From: an uncultured Devosia sp. | GTDB taxonomy: Bacteria > Pseudomonadota > Alphaproteobacteria > Rhizobiales > Devosiaceae | Reading direction: 5' to 3' | Length of the DNA: 8,781 bases | NCBI GenBank assembly: GCA_946481445.1 | Contig: CAMLOA010000053.1 | Span: forward strand, 1-8,781 | Shown: piece after piece, positions 1 to 7,200 of the stretch | How the letters are laid out: each line of letters begins with the position of its first letter | Numbering within the stretch: the stretch's first letter is position 1 | Translations under genes and position numbers: made by a program | Notes under the pieces: generated by a model | Told to the model about the DNA's origin: nothing | Database searches by the model: none | The model's input: the letters and a program-made list of their open reading frames with translations, nothing else

Positions 1-13
1 CGGCGGCGTCCAT
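1..13 (-). CDS. probable 5' end of a further minus-strand gene (partial)
   Basis: An ATG at 13-11 (minus strand) follows a good Shine-Dalgarno run, GGGAGGA, about 7 nt upstream, and opens a frame (M-D-A-A) different from that of the truncated hemoglobin still being read here. Only four codons are visible, so no product can be assigned. If real, this gene overlaps the 3' end of the hemoglobin gene and would be the third member of a translationally coupled minus-strand operon after the SufR-like regulator and the hemoglobin. The ribosome-binding site is the only evidence. Confidence 0.4.
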
Positions 14-483
14 ATCGGATCCTCCCGTGTGAGGGGGCTCATATTGGTGATGTCCTCCCCCCGGCGCATGGCGATATTCATGCGGAACGAATTGCCGATG
101 CGTTCGGAGCGCTCCACGAAGAGCGCGGCGATATCGGGCGGGCAGACATCCTCCACAGTACGCCGGAACAGGGCCAGCCAGCGGCGGAAGTGATCGTCGG
201 ACAGCTCGGGAATGGCCATGTGCTTGGGCATGGGGCGACCGAAATAGCGGCCGGTGCCCAGGAGCATGGAGCTCCAGAAATCGGCGATCGTATCGAGGTG
301 GGCGGGCCAGGCTTCCGGCGCGATGACCCGGTTGAAGACCGGACCGATGACGGGATCGCGGCGGGCGTCGGCATAGAAGCGATCCACCACCAGCCGGATC
401 ATGGCTTCGTCCAGACCGGGCGGCGTATCCCAGCCGATGCGCGTGAGGCGCGTGCCGACGGGCGGCCGGGCAGCATCAGTCAC
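1..483 (-). CDS. group III truncated hemoglobin (3' end beyond window)
   Basis: This is a small heme-binding globin of the bacterial group III truncated class, cytoplasmic. The class is linked to O2 and NO chemistry (Campylobacter Ctb is the best-known member). 161 codons are visible with no stop before the window edge, close to or slightly above the usual 125-160 residues. Compared from memory with Ctb, the key residues are present: Tyr37 in RFYADARRDP (B10), His62 (E7), the proximal heme ligand His88 in RPMPKHMAIP (F8) and Trp102 in FRRWLALF (G8). The GTG at 483 was chosen as start because GAGG lies 6 nt upstream and the first in-frame ATG (codon 28) would remove the N-terminal part before the B helix. 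The start lies inside the regulator gene, an 8-nt GTGACTGA overlap, so the two genes are probably co-transcribed and translationally coupled. The C-terminal tail after about residue 140 is not typical globin and may be an extension. Confidence 0.88.
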   Translation of the reverse strand, partial: MTDAARPPVGTRLTRIGWDTPPGLDEAMIRLVVDRFYADARRDPVIGPVFNRVIAPEAWPAHLDTIADFWSSMLLGTGRYFGRPMPKHMAIPELSDDHFRRWLALFRRTVEDVCPPDIAALFVERSERIGNSFRMNIAMRRGEDITNMSPLTREDPIWTPP

Positions 484-1174
484 TTGCGGCCTCGCGGATG
501 GAGTAGCTGCAGCGGCGGCCGCCCGAGACGATATGCTCCTCGCGGGTGACGGTCACGCCGGGGCCGAGCACGGCGCGGAACACATCGAGCTCGGCGCGGC
601 AAAAGCCCTGGCAGGCGCTGGCGGCCGCGCAGATGGGACAATGGTTCTCGACCAGCAGCAGCGAACCGTCCTCCTGTTCGCGCCAATCGGCCATATAGCC
701 TTCACCCGAGCGGAGGCCGGCCAGTGCGTCGACCTTGTCGTGCAATGGCATGGAGGGGGTGACGGCCGCCTCGTATGCGGCGCGCGTCTCGGCCTCGCGG
801 GCGGCGATGATGGTATCCAGTGCCCCCTCGCCCAGCTGGCCGCGAATGACGGACAGCAACTGCACCGTGAGCGCAGCATGTGTGTCGGGGAAACGCGCCT
901 GGGCAGCGGGCGTGAGGCTCCAGCTCTGGGTCGGGCGTCCGACCCCACGCGCCTCGCTTGCGGCAACGACCAGGCCTTCCTCGGCCAGGCGCGCGAGCTG
1001 CTGGCGCGCGGCTTCGCCCGTGGTGCCCAGCAGGCGACCAAGGGCCGCGGACGACAGGGCCCCATGCATCTTGAGGGCCATCAGCACCCGCTCGGCCGGA
1101 CTGCGCGGCGACCAGGATGCGGCATCGGGAGCGGCGGCCAGGGAAGGCAACTTTTCCAAGGATGGACTTGACAT
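476..1174 (-). CDS. SufR-like Fe-S cluster HTH transcription regulator
   Basis: This is a DNA-binding regulator of the SufR/DeoR-like winged-helix type, expected to sense Fe-S cluster status, iron or redox/NO through a C-terminal cluster. With the start used here it has 232 residues, within the usual family size. The winged helix covers about residues 25-88, with a recognition-helix region around TTGEAARQQLARLAEEGL and a wing at GVGRPTQSW. The C-terminal part has C179, C182, C188, C192 and C222. C179-x12-C192 plus C222 resembles the three-cysteine cluster-ligand pattern of cyanobacterial SufR, within ENHCPIC...GFCRAEL...GGRRCSY. The start is uncertain: in-frame ATGs also occur at 1201 and 1222 and a TTG at 1237, and none has a good ribosome-binding site. 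The ATG at 1174 was chosen because it lies just before the domain and downstream of a possible promoter. It is divergent from sodB and overlaps the hemoglobin gene. No suf operon is visible, so its targets are unknown; the hemoglobin and sodB are the obvious candidates. Confidence 0.85.
   Translation of the reverse strand: MSSPSLEKLPSLAAAPDAASWSPRSPAERVLMALKMHGALSSAALGRLLGTTGEAARQQLARLAEEGLVVAASEARGVGRPTQSWSLTPAAQARFPDTHAALTVQLLSVIRGQLGEGALDTIIAAREAETRAAYEAAVTPSMPLHDKVDALAGLRSGEGYMADWREQEDGSLLLVENHCPICAAASACQGFCRAELDVFRAVLGPGVTVTREEHIVSGGRRCSYSIREAASD
1157..1170. promoter_or_regulatory. candidate operator dyad CAAG-N6-CTTG
   Basis: This is a perfect 4+4 inverted repeat with a 6-nt spacer, the same geometry as the cyanobacterial SufR operator CAAC-N6-GTTG but with different outer bases. 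It lies in the first codons of the regulator gene and touches the TTGACA at 1168, so a bound protein would block a sodB promoter. Short dyads like this occur by chance, so this is only a candidate. Confidence 0.22.
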
Positions 1175-1196
1175 ATTTGGCGGTTCGGTTTTCAAA
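1168..1196 (+). promoter_or_regulatory. candidate sigma-70-type promoter of sodB
   Basis: A perfect TTGACA at 1168-1173 is followed, after a 17-nt spacer, by TTCAAA at 1191-1196, a weak -10 with 3 of 6 consensus bases. Transcription would start near 1203, giving a sodB leader of about 65 nt. The stretch from about 1170 to 1215 is AT-rich compared with its surroundings. The promoter would lie partly inside the 5' end of the divergent regulator gene. Confidence 0.35.
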
Positions 1197-1208
1197 GCCA
1201 TGACTTGG

Positions 1209-1237
1209 AAATTAGTCGGCATGCGGTCGAAAGGCAA
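1209..1237 (-). promoter_or_regulatory. candidate promoter of the regulator/hemoglobin operon
   Basis: On the minus strand TTGCCT (1237-1232), a 17-nt spacer and TAATTT (1214-1209) form a weak sigma-70-like pair. Transcription would start near 1202, about 28 nt before the ATG at 1174 and almost at the ATG at 1201, where the message would be leaderless. The -10 falls inside a GACT-N8-AGTC dyad (1202-1217) that also covers the predicted sodB start point. The -10 match is only 3 of 6, so support is weak. Confidence 0.25.
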
Positions 1238-1269
1238 GACCCGTGCTGCCGTGCCAGAGGAGAACGACC

Positions 1270-1872
1270 ATGGCCTTCGAACTGCCCGCCCTGCCCTATG
1301 CCCATTCCGCCCTCGCCGAACGCGGCATGAGCCAGGAAACGCTGGAACTGCACCACGACAAGCATCACCAGGCCTATGTCACCGCCCTCAATGGCTTCGT
1401 GGAAAAGAATGCCGACCTGCAGGGCAAGTCGCTCGAAGAAATCATCGCCTTCGCCAATGGCAAGGCAGACCTCGCGCCGGTGTTCAACAATGCTGGCCAG
1501 CACTGGAACCACATCCATTTCTGGAACGCGCTTTCGCCCAGCGGCGGCACGCTGCCGGGCAGACTGGAGGCCAAGATCGTGAGCGATTTCGGCTCGGTGA
1601 ATGCGTTCAAGGACAGCTTCAAGACCGCCGCGACCACCCAGTTCGGCTCAGGCTGGGCCTGGCTGGTGCTGGGCCAGGACGGCAAGCTCAAGACGACCAA
1701 GACGCCCAATGGCTCCAATCCGCTGGCGACGGGCGAGGGCAAGCCGCTGCTGGGCCTCGACGTATGGGAGCACAGCTACTATGTCGACTTCCGCAACCGC
1801 CGTCCGGACTATGTGACCAACTTCCTCGACAAGCTGGCCAATTATGAGTTCGCAGAAGCCAATCTCGGCTGA
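1270..1872 (+). CDS. sodB: superoxide dismutase, Fe-type
   Basis: This cytoplasmic enzyme of the Fe/Mn family converts superoxide to H2O2 and O2. It has 200 residues, close to E. coli SodB, and no signal peptide. All four metal ligands are visible: His28 in LELHHDKHH, His81 in HWNHIHFW, Asp164 and His168 in LDVWEHSYY. Gln77 in FNNAGQHWNH sits where Fe-SODs place their second-sphere Gln, while the position corresponding to the Mn-SOD Gln is Gly148 in TPNGSNPL. This points to Fe use, though cambialistic activity cannot be excluded. The start ATG has AGAGGAGA at 1256-1263, 6 nt upstream; an in-frame GTG at 1243 is less likely. It is divergent from the SufR-like regulator and 27 nt upstream of the flavin reductase gene, so the latter pair is probably co-transcribed. 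Confidence 0.97.
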   Translation: MAFELPALPYAHSALAERGMSQETLELHHDKHHQAYVTALNGFVEKNADLQGKSLEEIIAFANGKADLAPVFNNAGQHWNHIHFWNALSPSGGTLPGRLEAKIVSDFGSVNAFKDSFKTAATTQFGSGWAWLVLGQDGKLKTTKTPNGSNPLATGEGKPLLGLDVWEHSYYVDFRNRRPDYVTNFLDKLANYEFAEANLG

Positions 1873-1899
1873 GCTTGACGGGCAGGCGGGAGAAGGATC

Positions 1900-2451
1900 G
1901 TGATCATCGACATGACCGATTTCGAACTGCCCGACACAATGCGCCTTCACCCGGCCCGACGGCCGCTGGTGGACCATCGCGAATATCGTGACGCCATGAG
2001 CGGCATGGCGTCCACGGTCTGCCTGGTCACCGCACGCCGGGGCGACGAGCGGGTCGGCCGCACGGTCACGTCGGTGATGTCGCTGTCGGCCAGCCCGCCT
2101 ATCATCCTGGTGTCGATCGACATCGTCAGCCGGATGGCCGACCTCATCGCCAAGACGGGCGGGTTCTCGTTTGCCATGCTGGCCGATGACCAGGTCGAGA
2201 TCGCCGATGCCTTCGCCGGACAGGTCGATCCCGCCCACCGGTTCGGGCTGGGACGATGGGAGCAGTGGTCGTCGGGCCATCCCAGGCTGGTGGGGGCGCT
2301 GGCGGCGCTGGACTGCGATGTGATCGGATCGATCGAGACGGGCACGCATGTACTGTTCGCCGGCGCGGTGGCGGATGCGGAAACCGGCGCCGGCCGTGCA
2401 CCCCTGGTATGGCAGGGTAGACAGTACCGGCGCATGAGCGGGCTCGACTAA
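1900..2451 (+). CDS. flavin reductase family protein (RutF/HpaC-like)
   Basis: This is a member of the NAD(P)H:flavin oxidoreductase family with the FMN-binding split-barrel fold, which supplies reduced FMN or FAD to partner monooxygenases. It has 183 residues, a normal length. The order of landmarks resembles E. coli RutF: YRDAMSGMASTVCLVTA near the N-terminus, TSVMSLSASPPIILVSID over the flavin-binding region, a central RFGLGRWEQW, then ALDCDV and a GTHVLF motif where HpaC-type enzymes often have GDH. The start is GTG at 1900, with GGGAGAAGG just upstream; ATG at 1912 is an alternative that costs four residues. It lies 27 nt after sodB and probably shares its transcript. No rut genes and no monooxygenase partner are present in the window, so its physiological acceptor is unknown. 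Confidence 0.88.
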   Translation: MIIDMTDFELPDTMRLHPARRPLVDHREYRDAMSGMASTVCLVTARRGDERVGRTVTSVMSLSASPPIILVSIDIVSRMADLIAKTGGFSFAMLADDQVEIADAFAGQVDPAHRFGLGRWEQWSSGHPRLVGALAALDCDVIGSIETGTHVLFAGAVADAETGAGRAPLVWQGRQYRRMSGLD

Positions 2452-2543
2452 GCGCCGGGGCGGTGCCAAGCTGAGCGGGTTGATTTGGCCTTGCCGGCAA
2501 CCCTCGGGCCGGGTGGCACGTTGTGCGCAGCGAGGAAGAGCCC

Positions 2544-2822
2544 ATGCCCCGCTACTACTTTCACTACCGGACCGATGACGAGCTGATCCGCGATACGGAC
2601 GGGCGCGAACTCGACAACCTTGCCGCCGCCGAGCACAGCGCCGCCGAACTGGGTCGCGCCATCGTCGACAAGGCCGCCAGCGCGGGGGAGGATACCCGCC
2701 TGCCCCGATCCATCGAAATCACCGACGCCCAGGGCGAGGACCTGCTCTATGTGGTGTTCTGGGCAGGGCCGAAGCTGGGCGACGGCACCGCATCGCCCGT
2801 GGAGCCTGCAACTGTACATTGA
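2544..2822 (+). CDS. DUF6894-like small protein
   Basis: This is a 92-residue acidic protein beginning MPRYYFHYRTDDELIRD, then DTDGRELDNLAAAEHSAAEL and, in the second half, RSIEITDAQGEDLLYVVF. The PRYYFH opening, the D-x-D-G-x-E-L segment followed by an alanine-rich helix, and a C-terminal strand ending in hydrophobic residues match the DUF6894 family, common in Hyphomicrobiales and without known function. There is no signal peptide or membrane segment. The ATG at 2544 is preceded by GAGGAAGAG; an in-frame GTG at 2523 would add seven residues and is less likely. It lies 92 nt after the flavin reductase and ends just before a strong terminator, so it may be the last gene of that transcript or have its own promoter. 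Confidence 0.82.
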   Translation: MPRYYFHYRTDDELIRDTDGRELDNLAAAEHSAAELGRAIVDKAASAGEDTRLPRSIEITDAQGEDLLYVVFWAGPKLGDGTASPVEPATVH

Positions 2823-2846
2823 GGCGGCGGGCATGGCCCTGCCTCC

Positions 2847-2884
2847 AAAAAAGCTAACGCCGGCCAGGGGCCGGCGTTTTTTTT
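2847..2884. terminator. bidirectional intrinsic terminator between convergent genes
   Basis: Eight consecutive GC pairs (arms 2858-2865 and 2869-2876, extendable by AA/TT) enclose a 3-nt AGG loop, followed on the plus strand by eight T's (2877-2884). On the minus strand the hairpin is followed by TTAGC and then six T's (complement of the A-run 2847-2852). It lies between the stop of the DUF6894-like gene and the stop of sbp, which converge here, and can serve both. Confidence 0.9.
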
Positions 2885-2903
2885 CTGGGCGCCCGATGCC
2901 ACA

Positions 2904-3926
2904 TTACTGCGGGGCACCGGCATAGATCTGGTCGAAAAGACCGCCATCTCCGAAGAAGCGGGGCTGCGCTTCGGTCCACCCCCCGAAATCGGCAATGGTC
3001 ACGAGGTTAACCGCGCCAAAGCGCGCCATGTCCTCCGGTGCGGCGGCTTCCGGGCGGAAGGGGCGGTAGAAGTTGGCGGCGGCCAATGCCTGGGCTTCGT
3101 CCGAATAGAGGTAGCCCAGATAGGCCTCGGCCAGGTCTCGCGTGCCGCGGGCATCGGCATTGCGATCGACAACGGCGACCGGGGGCTCGGCCAGGATGGA
3201 GATCGATGGCGTGACGATATCGAAGGCGTCCGGCCCCAGTTCCTCGAGGGCGAGGTAGGCCTCGTTTTCCCAGGCCAGCAGCACGTCGCCAATGCCGCGC
3301 TGCACGAAAGTGGTGGTCGAGCCGCGGGCGCCGGTGTCCAGCACCGGAACGTGGCGGTAGAGCTGGCCGACGAAATCCTGCGCGGTCTGGTCGGAGCCGC
3401 CCGGTTGCGCCTTGGCCCAGGCCCAGGCGGCCAGCAGGTTCCAGCGGGCACCGCCGGATGTCTTGGGGTTGGGCGTGATGACCTCGACCCCATCCTTGAT
3501 CAGGTCGCCCCAATCGCTGATGCCCTTTGGATTGCCCTTGCGGACGAGGAAGACGATCGTGGACGTATAGGGGGCATTGCTGTTTTCAAACGTGCCACGC
3601 CAGTCGGGGCGGATCAGGCCGGCACCGGCTATGGCGTTGATGTCGCTTTCGAGCGCCAGCGTCACGACATCGGCCTCGAGCCCGTCGACAACGGTTCGGG
3701 CCTGGGCGCCTGATCCGCCATGGGTGACCTGCACGGCCACCTTTTCGCCGGAGGTCTCGGCCCAGTGCGCCACGAAGAGTTCGTTGAACTGGCGATAGAA
3801 CTCCCGGGTGGGGTCATAGCTTACATTGACCAGCGTCCGGTCCTGTCCATGGGCGGTCACGGCGAAGGCAAAGACCAGGGAAAGCCCCAGGGCGGCATAG
3901 GCCAGCAGGCGTGCAAGGCTCTTCAT
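2904..3926 (-). CDS. sbp: periplasmic sulfate-binding protein of an ABC transporter
   Basis: This is the substrate-binding component of a CysTWA-type sulfate/thiosulfate importer, acting in the periplasm. It has 340 residues, the usual size. Residues 1 to about 27 form a Sec signal peptide: Lys2 and Arg6, then a hydrophobic run from about residue 7 to 25 ending near TAHGQ. Family motifs follow in order: VNVSYDPTREFY (33-44), THGGSGAQAR (68-77), NPKTSGGARWN (153-163), TTFVQRGIGDVLLAWENEA and, near the C-terminus, FYRPFRPE. The start ATG at 3926 follows GGGAG on the minus strand and begins the signal peptide; the open frame continues to 4094, but that extension lacks coding character and would bury the signal peptide. 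There is no cysT, cysW or cysA beside it: downstream is the terminator, and upstream a divergent glutamate dehydrogenase gene. It is therefore probably monocistronic, using a permease encoded elsewhere. Confidence 0.94.
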   Translation of the reverse strand: MKSLARLLAYAALGLSLVFAFAVTAHGQDRTLVNVSYDPTREFYRQFNELFVAHWAETSGEKVAVQVTHGGSGAQARTVVDGLEADVVTLALESDINAIAGAGLIRPDWRGTFENSNAPYTSTIVFLVRKGNPKGISDWGDLIKDGVEVITPNPKTSGGARWNLLAAWAWAKAQPGGSDQTAQDFVGQLYRHVPVLDTGARGSTTTFVQRGIGDVLLAWENEAYLALEELGPDAFDIVTPSISILAEPPVAVVDRNADARGTRDLAEAYLGYLYSDEAQALAAANFYRPFRPEAAAPEDMARFGAVNLVTIADFGGWTEAQPRFFGDGGLFDQIYAGAPQ

Positions 3927-4235
3927 CTCACTCACTCCCGTCTCGTTCGACGCTAATACACTACCTATTCGGTCGCCTTTGTAGAAGGCATGCGGTTTTG
4001 ACGACCGATGTAGTAGAGAAAAGATTTTTGCGCGGTCCGGCCCGTTTTCGCCGAACTCGATCCGCCAGCCGGCAAAAGTGCGACGATGACGCAATGACGT
4101 TCCAGCGTCTTAACAATGTGGAAATGCGGACAGGCCTGTCATCCGATCCAAGCCCATCCTGCGGTATTGTCCGAAGGGATGGCAGACAGGGACGCTGCGG
4201 GTGCCTAAAGTGGCCGCGCGAATGGGGAGTCGTCT
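3927..4235. other. divergent intergenic region between sbp and the glutamate dehydrogenase gene
   Basis: This 309-nt region must hold the promoters of both flanking genes. Visible structure: a short dyad CGTC-N6-GACG at 3939-3952 just upstream of sbp, a TTGACG at 3998-4003 on the plus strand without a good -10 at the right distance, an AT-rich patch around 4010-4030, two ATGACG copies 8 nt apart at 4086 and 4094, and a 12-bp palindrome at 4129-4140. I see no convincing coding frame, RNA gene or riboswitch in it, and no promoter I would call with confidence. Confidence 0.6.
4129..4140. repeat. perfect 12-bp palindrome GACAGGCCTGTC
   Basis: The two half-sites GACAGG and CCTGTC are exact reverse complements with no spacer. 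The palindrome lies about 95 nt before the glutamate dehydrogenase start, where a regulator site would be plausible. Around two perfect 12-bp palindromes are expected by chance in a sequence this long, so function is not shown. Confidence 0.3.
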
Positions 4236-7200
4236 ATGGATCGATCAGTCAGTAACCGGCCAGTTTTGCTGGCGCGGGCCGAAGCGCTTCAGAACGAGGA
4301 TGCAGCCTTCGGGCAATTCCTTGGGGCGGCGGTGCGCGCCACGGACGCCGAGGATCTCAACCGTCTGCCGCCAGAGACGTTCGAGGCCATCGCACGGCGC
4401 TCCTTTGCCAGTGTGGCCCGGCATAGCGGTGACGCCAGCGGCGTGACGCTGACCCCGCCTGTGCGCGCCGGCGAACCACTGGTGATCGACGTCATCTCCC
4501 CCGACATGCCGTTTATTGTGGACAGCGCTCTGGCAGCCCTGCGCGCGGCGGGGGGCACTGTGCGCCTCTTCGCCCATCCCGTGATCCGCGCGACCGACGG
4601 GCGGGCGCTGAGCGTGCTGCATATCCACAGCGACCCGGTGGCCGACATGGAGGCGGTGGCGCGGGAAATTGGCAGCACGATGGCCGAGGTGGCCCGCGCC
4701 GTACGCGACTGGCAGCCGATGCTGGAGCGCCTGCGACGGGCCATGGGCGACCTGGAACGCAGTGGCGTCGGCCACAAGGAAGAATCCCTGCGGTTCCTGG
4801 AATGGCTGATCGAGCACAACTTCACCTTCCTGGGGATGCGCGAGTATCGCGCGTCCGGGGAGGAGCTGGAGCCCGTGGCCGGCAGCGGCCTGGGGATCCT
4901 GCGCGACGCCGATTTCAAGGTTCTGCGGAGCGGTCCGACCTTCGTGGAATCGACGCCGCAGCACACCGCGTTCCTCGCTTCGGCCGAGCCTCTGCTGGTG
5001 ACCAAGGCCAATGTCCGGGCCCGGGTGCACCGCCGCGTACATATGGACTATGTGGGGGTGAAGCTGCTCGGCGCGGACGGCAAGGCCAGTGGCGAATTGC
5101 GCATTGTGGGGCTCTTCACCTCGCAGGCCCTCGCGACGCCCCATACCGATGTGCCGATCATCCGGCGGAAGATCGCCGAAGTGATGCGCAAGTCGGGCGT
5201 GGATCCGCTCGGCCATGACGGACGGGCGCTGCTGAGCGCGCTCGACTCCTACCCGCGCGACGAGCTGTTCCAGATCGGCGTCGAGCAGCTGTTCGAATTC
5301 TCCACCGCCATTGCCGCACTCTACGACCGGCCGCGCGTGCGGGTGCTGCCGCGCATCGACCGCTTCGACAACTTCGTTTCCGTGCTGGTCTATGTGCCGC
5401 GCGACCGCTACGACAGCGAGGCGCGGGCCCGCATCACGCGCTACCTCGCGCAGGTCTATGACGGGCGCGTTTCGGCCTATTATCCCAACTTTCCCGAGGG
5501 CGACCTGGTTCGCCTCCATGTCATCATCGGCCGCAATGGCGGCCCCACGCCCCGCCCCAGCCGCCTGGAACTGGAAGGCCATGTCGACGGACTGACGAGC
5601 AATTTCGGCGACCTGCTGGCTTCGGCTGCGCCTGATCCGGCGACGATCAGCGACTACCGCGCGGCCTTTTCGGCAGCCTACCAGTCGCGCAACACCGCGC
5701 AGGACGCGCTGGGCGACATTGCGGTGCTCCGGGAACTGGGTGACGGCGTGGCCATCCGCCTGCGGTCGCGCAGCGGCGCGGATGGATCGCTGGGTCTCAA
5801 ATTCTACCACCGGGAAAGCGCCATTCCGCTCAGCGACCGCGTGCCGATGCTGGAGGCGTTCGGCTTCCGGGTTATCGACGAGCGGACCTATACGGTGGTG
5901 CCGCGAGACGGGGTGGAGCGCTATCTGCACGACATGGTGCTCGAACCTGCCGATGGCAGCGCATTCGATGCGGCAGCACGGGGCAAGGCGGTCGAGGATG
6001 GCCTGCTGGCCGTGTGGAACGGGGAAGCCGAGAGCGACCAGCTCAATGCGCTGGTGACGCGGGCCGGACTGAGCTGGACCGATGCGGCGCTGCTGCGCGC
6101 GTTGTCGCGTTACCTCAGGCAGGTGGGCGTTTCCTATTCGCAGCGCTACATCGCGCAGGTGCTGGTGACCCAGGCGGGCGCGTCGGCGGCGCTGATCGCC
6201 CTGTTCAACGCCCTGCACGACCCCGGGCAAGCGGACCGGGCCGCCAAGGCGGACGCTGCGCGGGCAGCGCTGGCGGCCGCCCTCGACGCCATGGCTTCGC
6301 TCGATGAGGACACGATCGTGCGCCGCTTTGCCAACCTGGTCGAGGCCTCGGTCCGCACCAATGCCTTCCAGCGCGATGCCGAGGGCAACCGGCTGCCGGC
6401 CCTGGCCATCAAGTTCGACAGCAGCAAGGTCGATGGCATGGCCGCGCCGCGGCCGTACCGCGAGATCTCCGTCTATTCGCCGCGGGTGGAAGGCATCCAC
6501 ATGCGTTTCGGCGCCATTGCGCGCGGCGGCATACGCTGGTCGGACCGGCCCGAAGACTTCCGGACCGAAGTGCTGGGGCTGGTCAAGGCACAGCAGGTGA
6601 AGAACGCCGTGATCGTGCCGGTCGGCGCCAAGGGCGGCTTCGTGCCCAAGCGGCTGGCGGCGGGAATGGCGCGCGAGGCCATCCAGGCGGAGGGCGTGGC
6701 GAGCTACAAGATCTTCATCGGGTCGTTGCTCGACGTGACCGACAACCTGGTGGATGGCGCGGTCGTGCCGCCAATGGACCTGGTCCGGCGCGACGGGGAC
6801 GACCCCTATCTGGTGGTCGCGGCGGACAAGGGCACGGCAAGTTTCTCGGACACGGCCAACGGCATTGCCATTGCGCGCGGCTTCTGGCTGGGCGACGCCT
6901 TCGCCTCTGGCGGATCGGCCGGGTATGACCACAAGAAGATGGGCATCACGGCCCGCGGGGCCTGGGAAGCGGTCAAGCGCCATTTCCGGGAGATGGACCG
7001 CGACATCCAGCGCGAACCGTTCACGGTGGTCGGCGTGGGCGACATGAGCGGGGACGTGTTCGGCAACGGCATGCTGCTCTCGCCCGAAATCCGGCTGCTG
7101 GCGGCGTTCGATCACCGCGATATCTTCATCGACCCCAATCCGGACGCGCGGGCAAGCTTTGCCGAACGGCAGCGCATGTTCGCCCTGCCCCACTCAAGCT

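Noticed and set aside
401..1171. 256-codon plus-strand open frame opposite the regulator and hemoglobin genes
   Set aside because: It is a shadow of the two minus-strand genes; no ribosome-binding site or recognisable motif.
735..1847. 370-codon plus-strand open frame spanning the regulator and sodB
   Set aside because: It is antisense to the regulator and out of frame with sodB, both of which carry clear family motifs. The translation is low-complexity and rich in Arg, Ser and Ala.
1648..2469. 273-codon minus-strand open frame opposite sodB and the flavin reductase
   Set aside because: It is antisense to two well-supported genes, with His- and Arg-rich composition typical of GC-rich shadow frames.
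2477..2503. possible hairpin GGGTTG/CAACCC downstream of the flavin reductase
   Set aside because: The stem is only 6 bp with a 15-nt loop and no T-run, so it is not a convincing terminator.
3927..4094. N-terminal extension of the sulfate-binding protein
   Set aside because: The frame is open, but the ATG at 3926 has a ribosome-binding site and directly begins a signal peptide; the extension would place 56 unrelated residues before it.
3911..4255. 114-codon plus-strand open frame across the sbp-gdh intergenic region
   Set aside because: It overlaps the sbp signal-peptide region and the start of gdh, with no ribosome-binding site or recognisable protein character.
4245..7193. 982-codon open frame on the minus strand, continuing in the same register as a 198-codon frame to 7790
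   Set aside because: Its codons are exact reverse complements of the glutamate dehydrogenase codons, so a stop appears only where the sense gene uses TTA, CTA or TCA. Those are rare in this GC-rich genome: the breaks are a TCA codon at 4245, a TCA at 7194 and a CTA near 7866. The translation is rich in His, Arg, Gly and Gln and shows no domain pattern.
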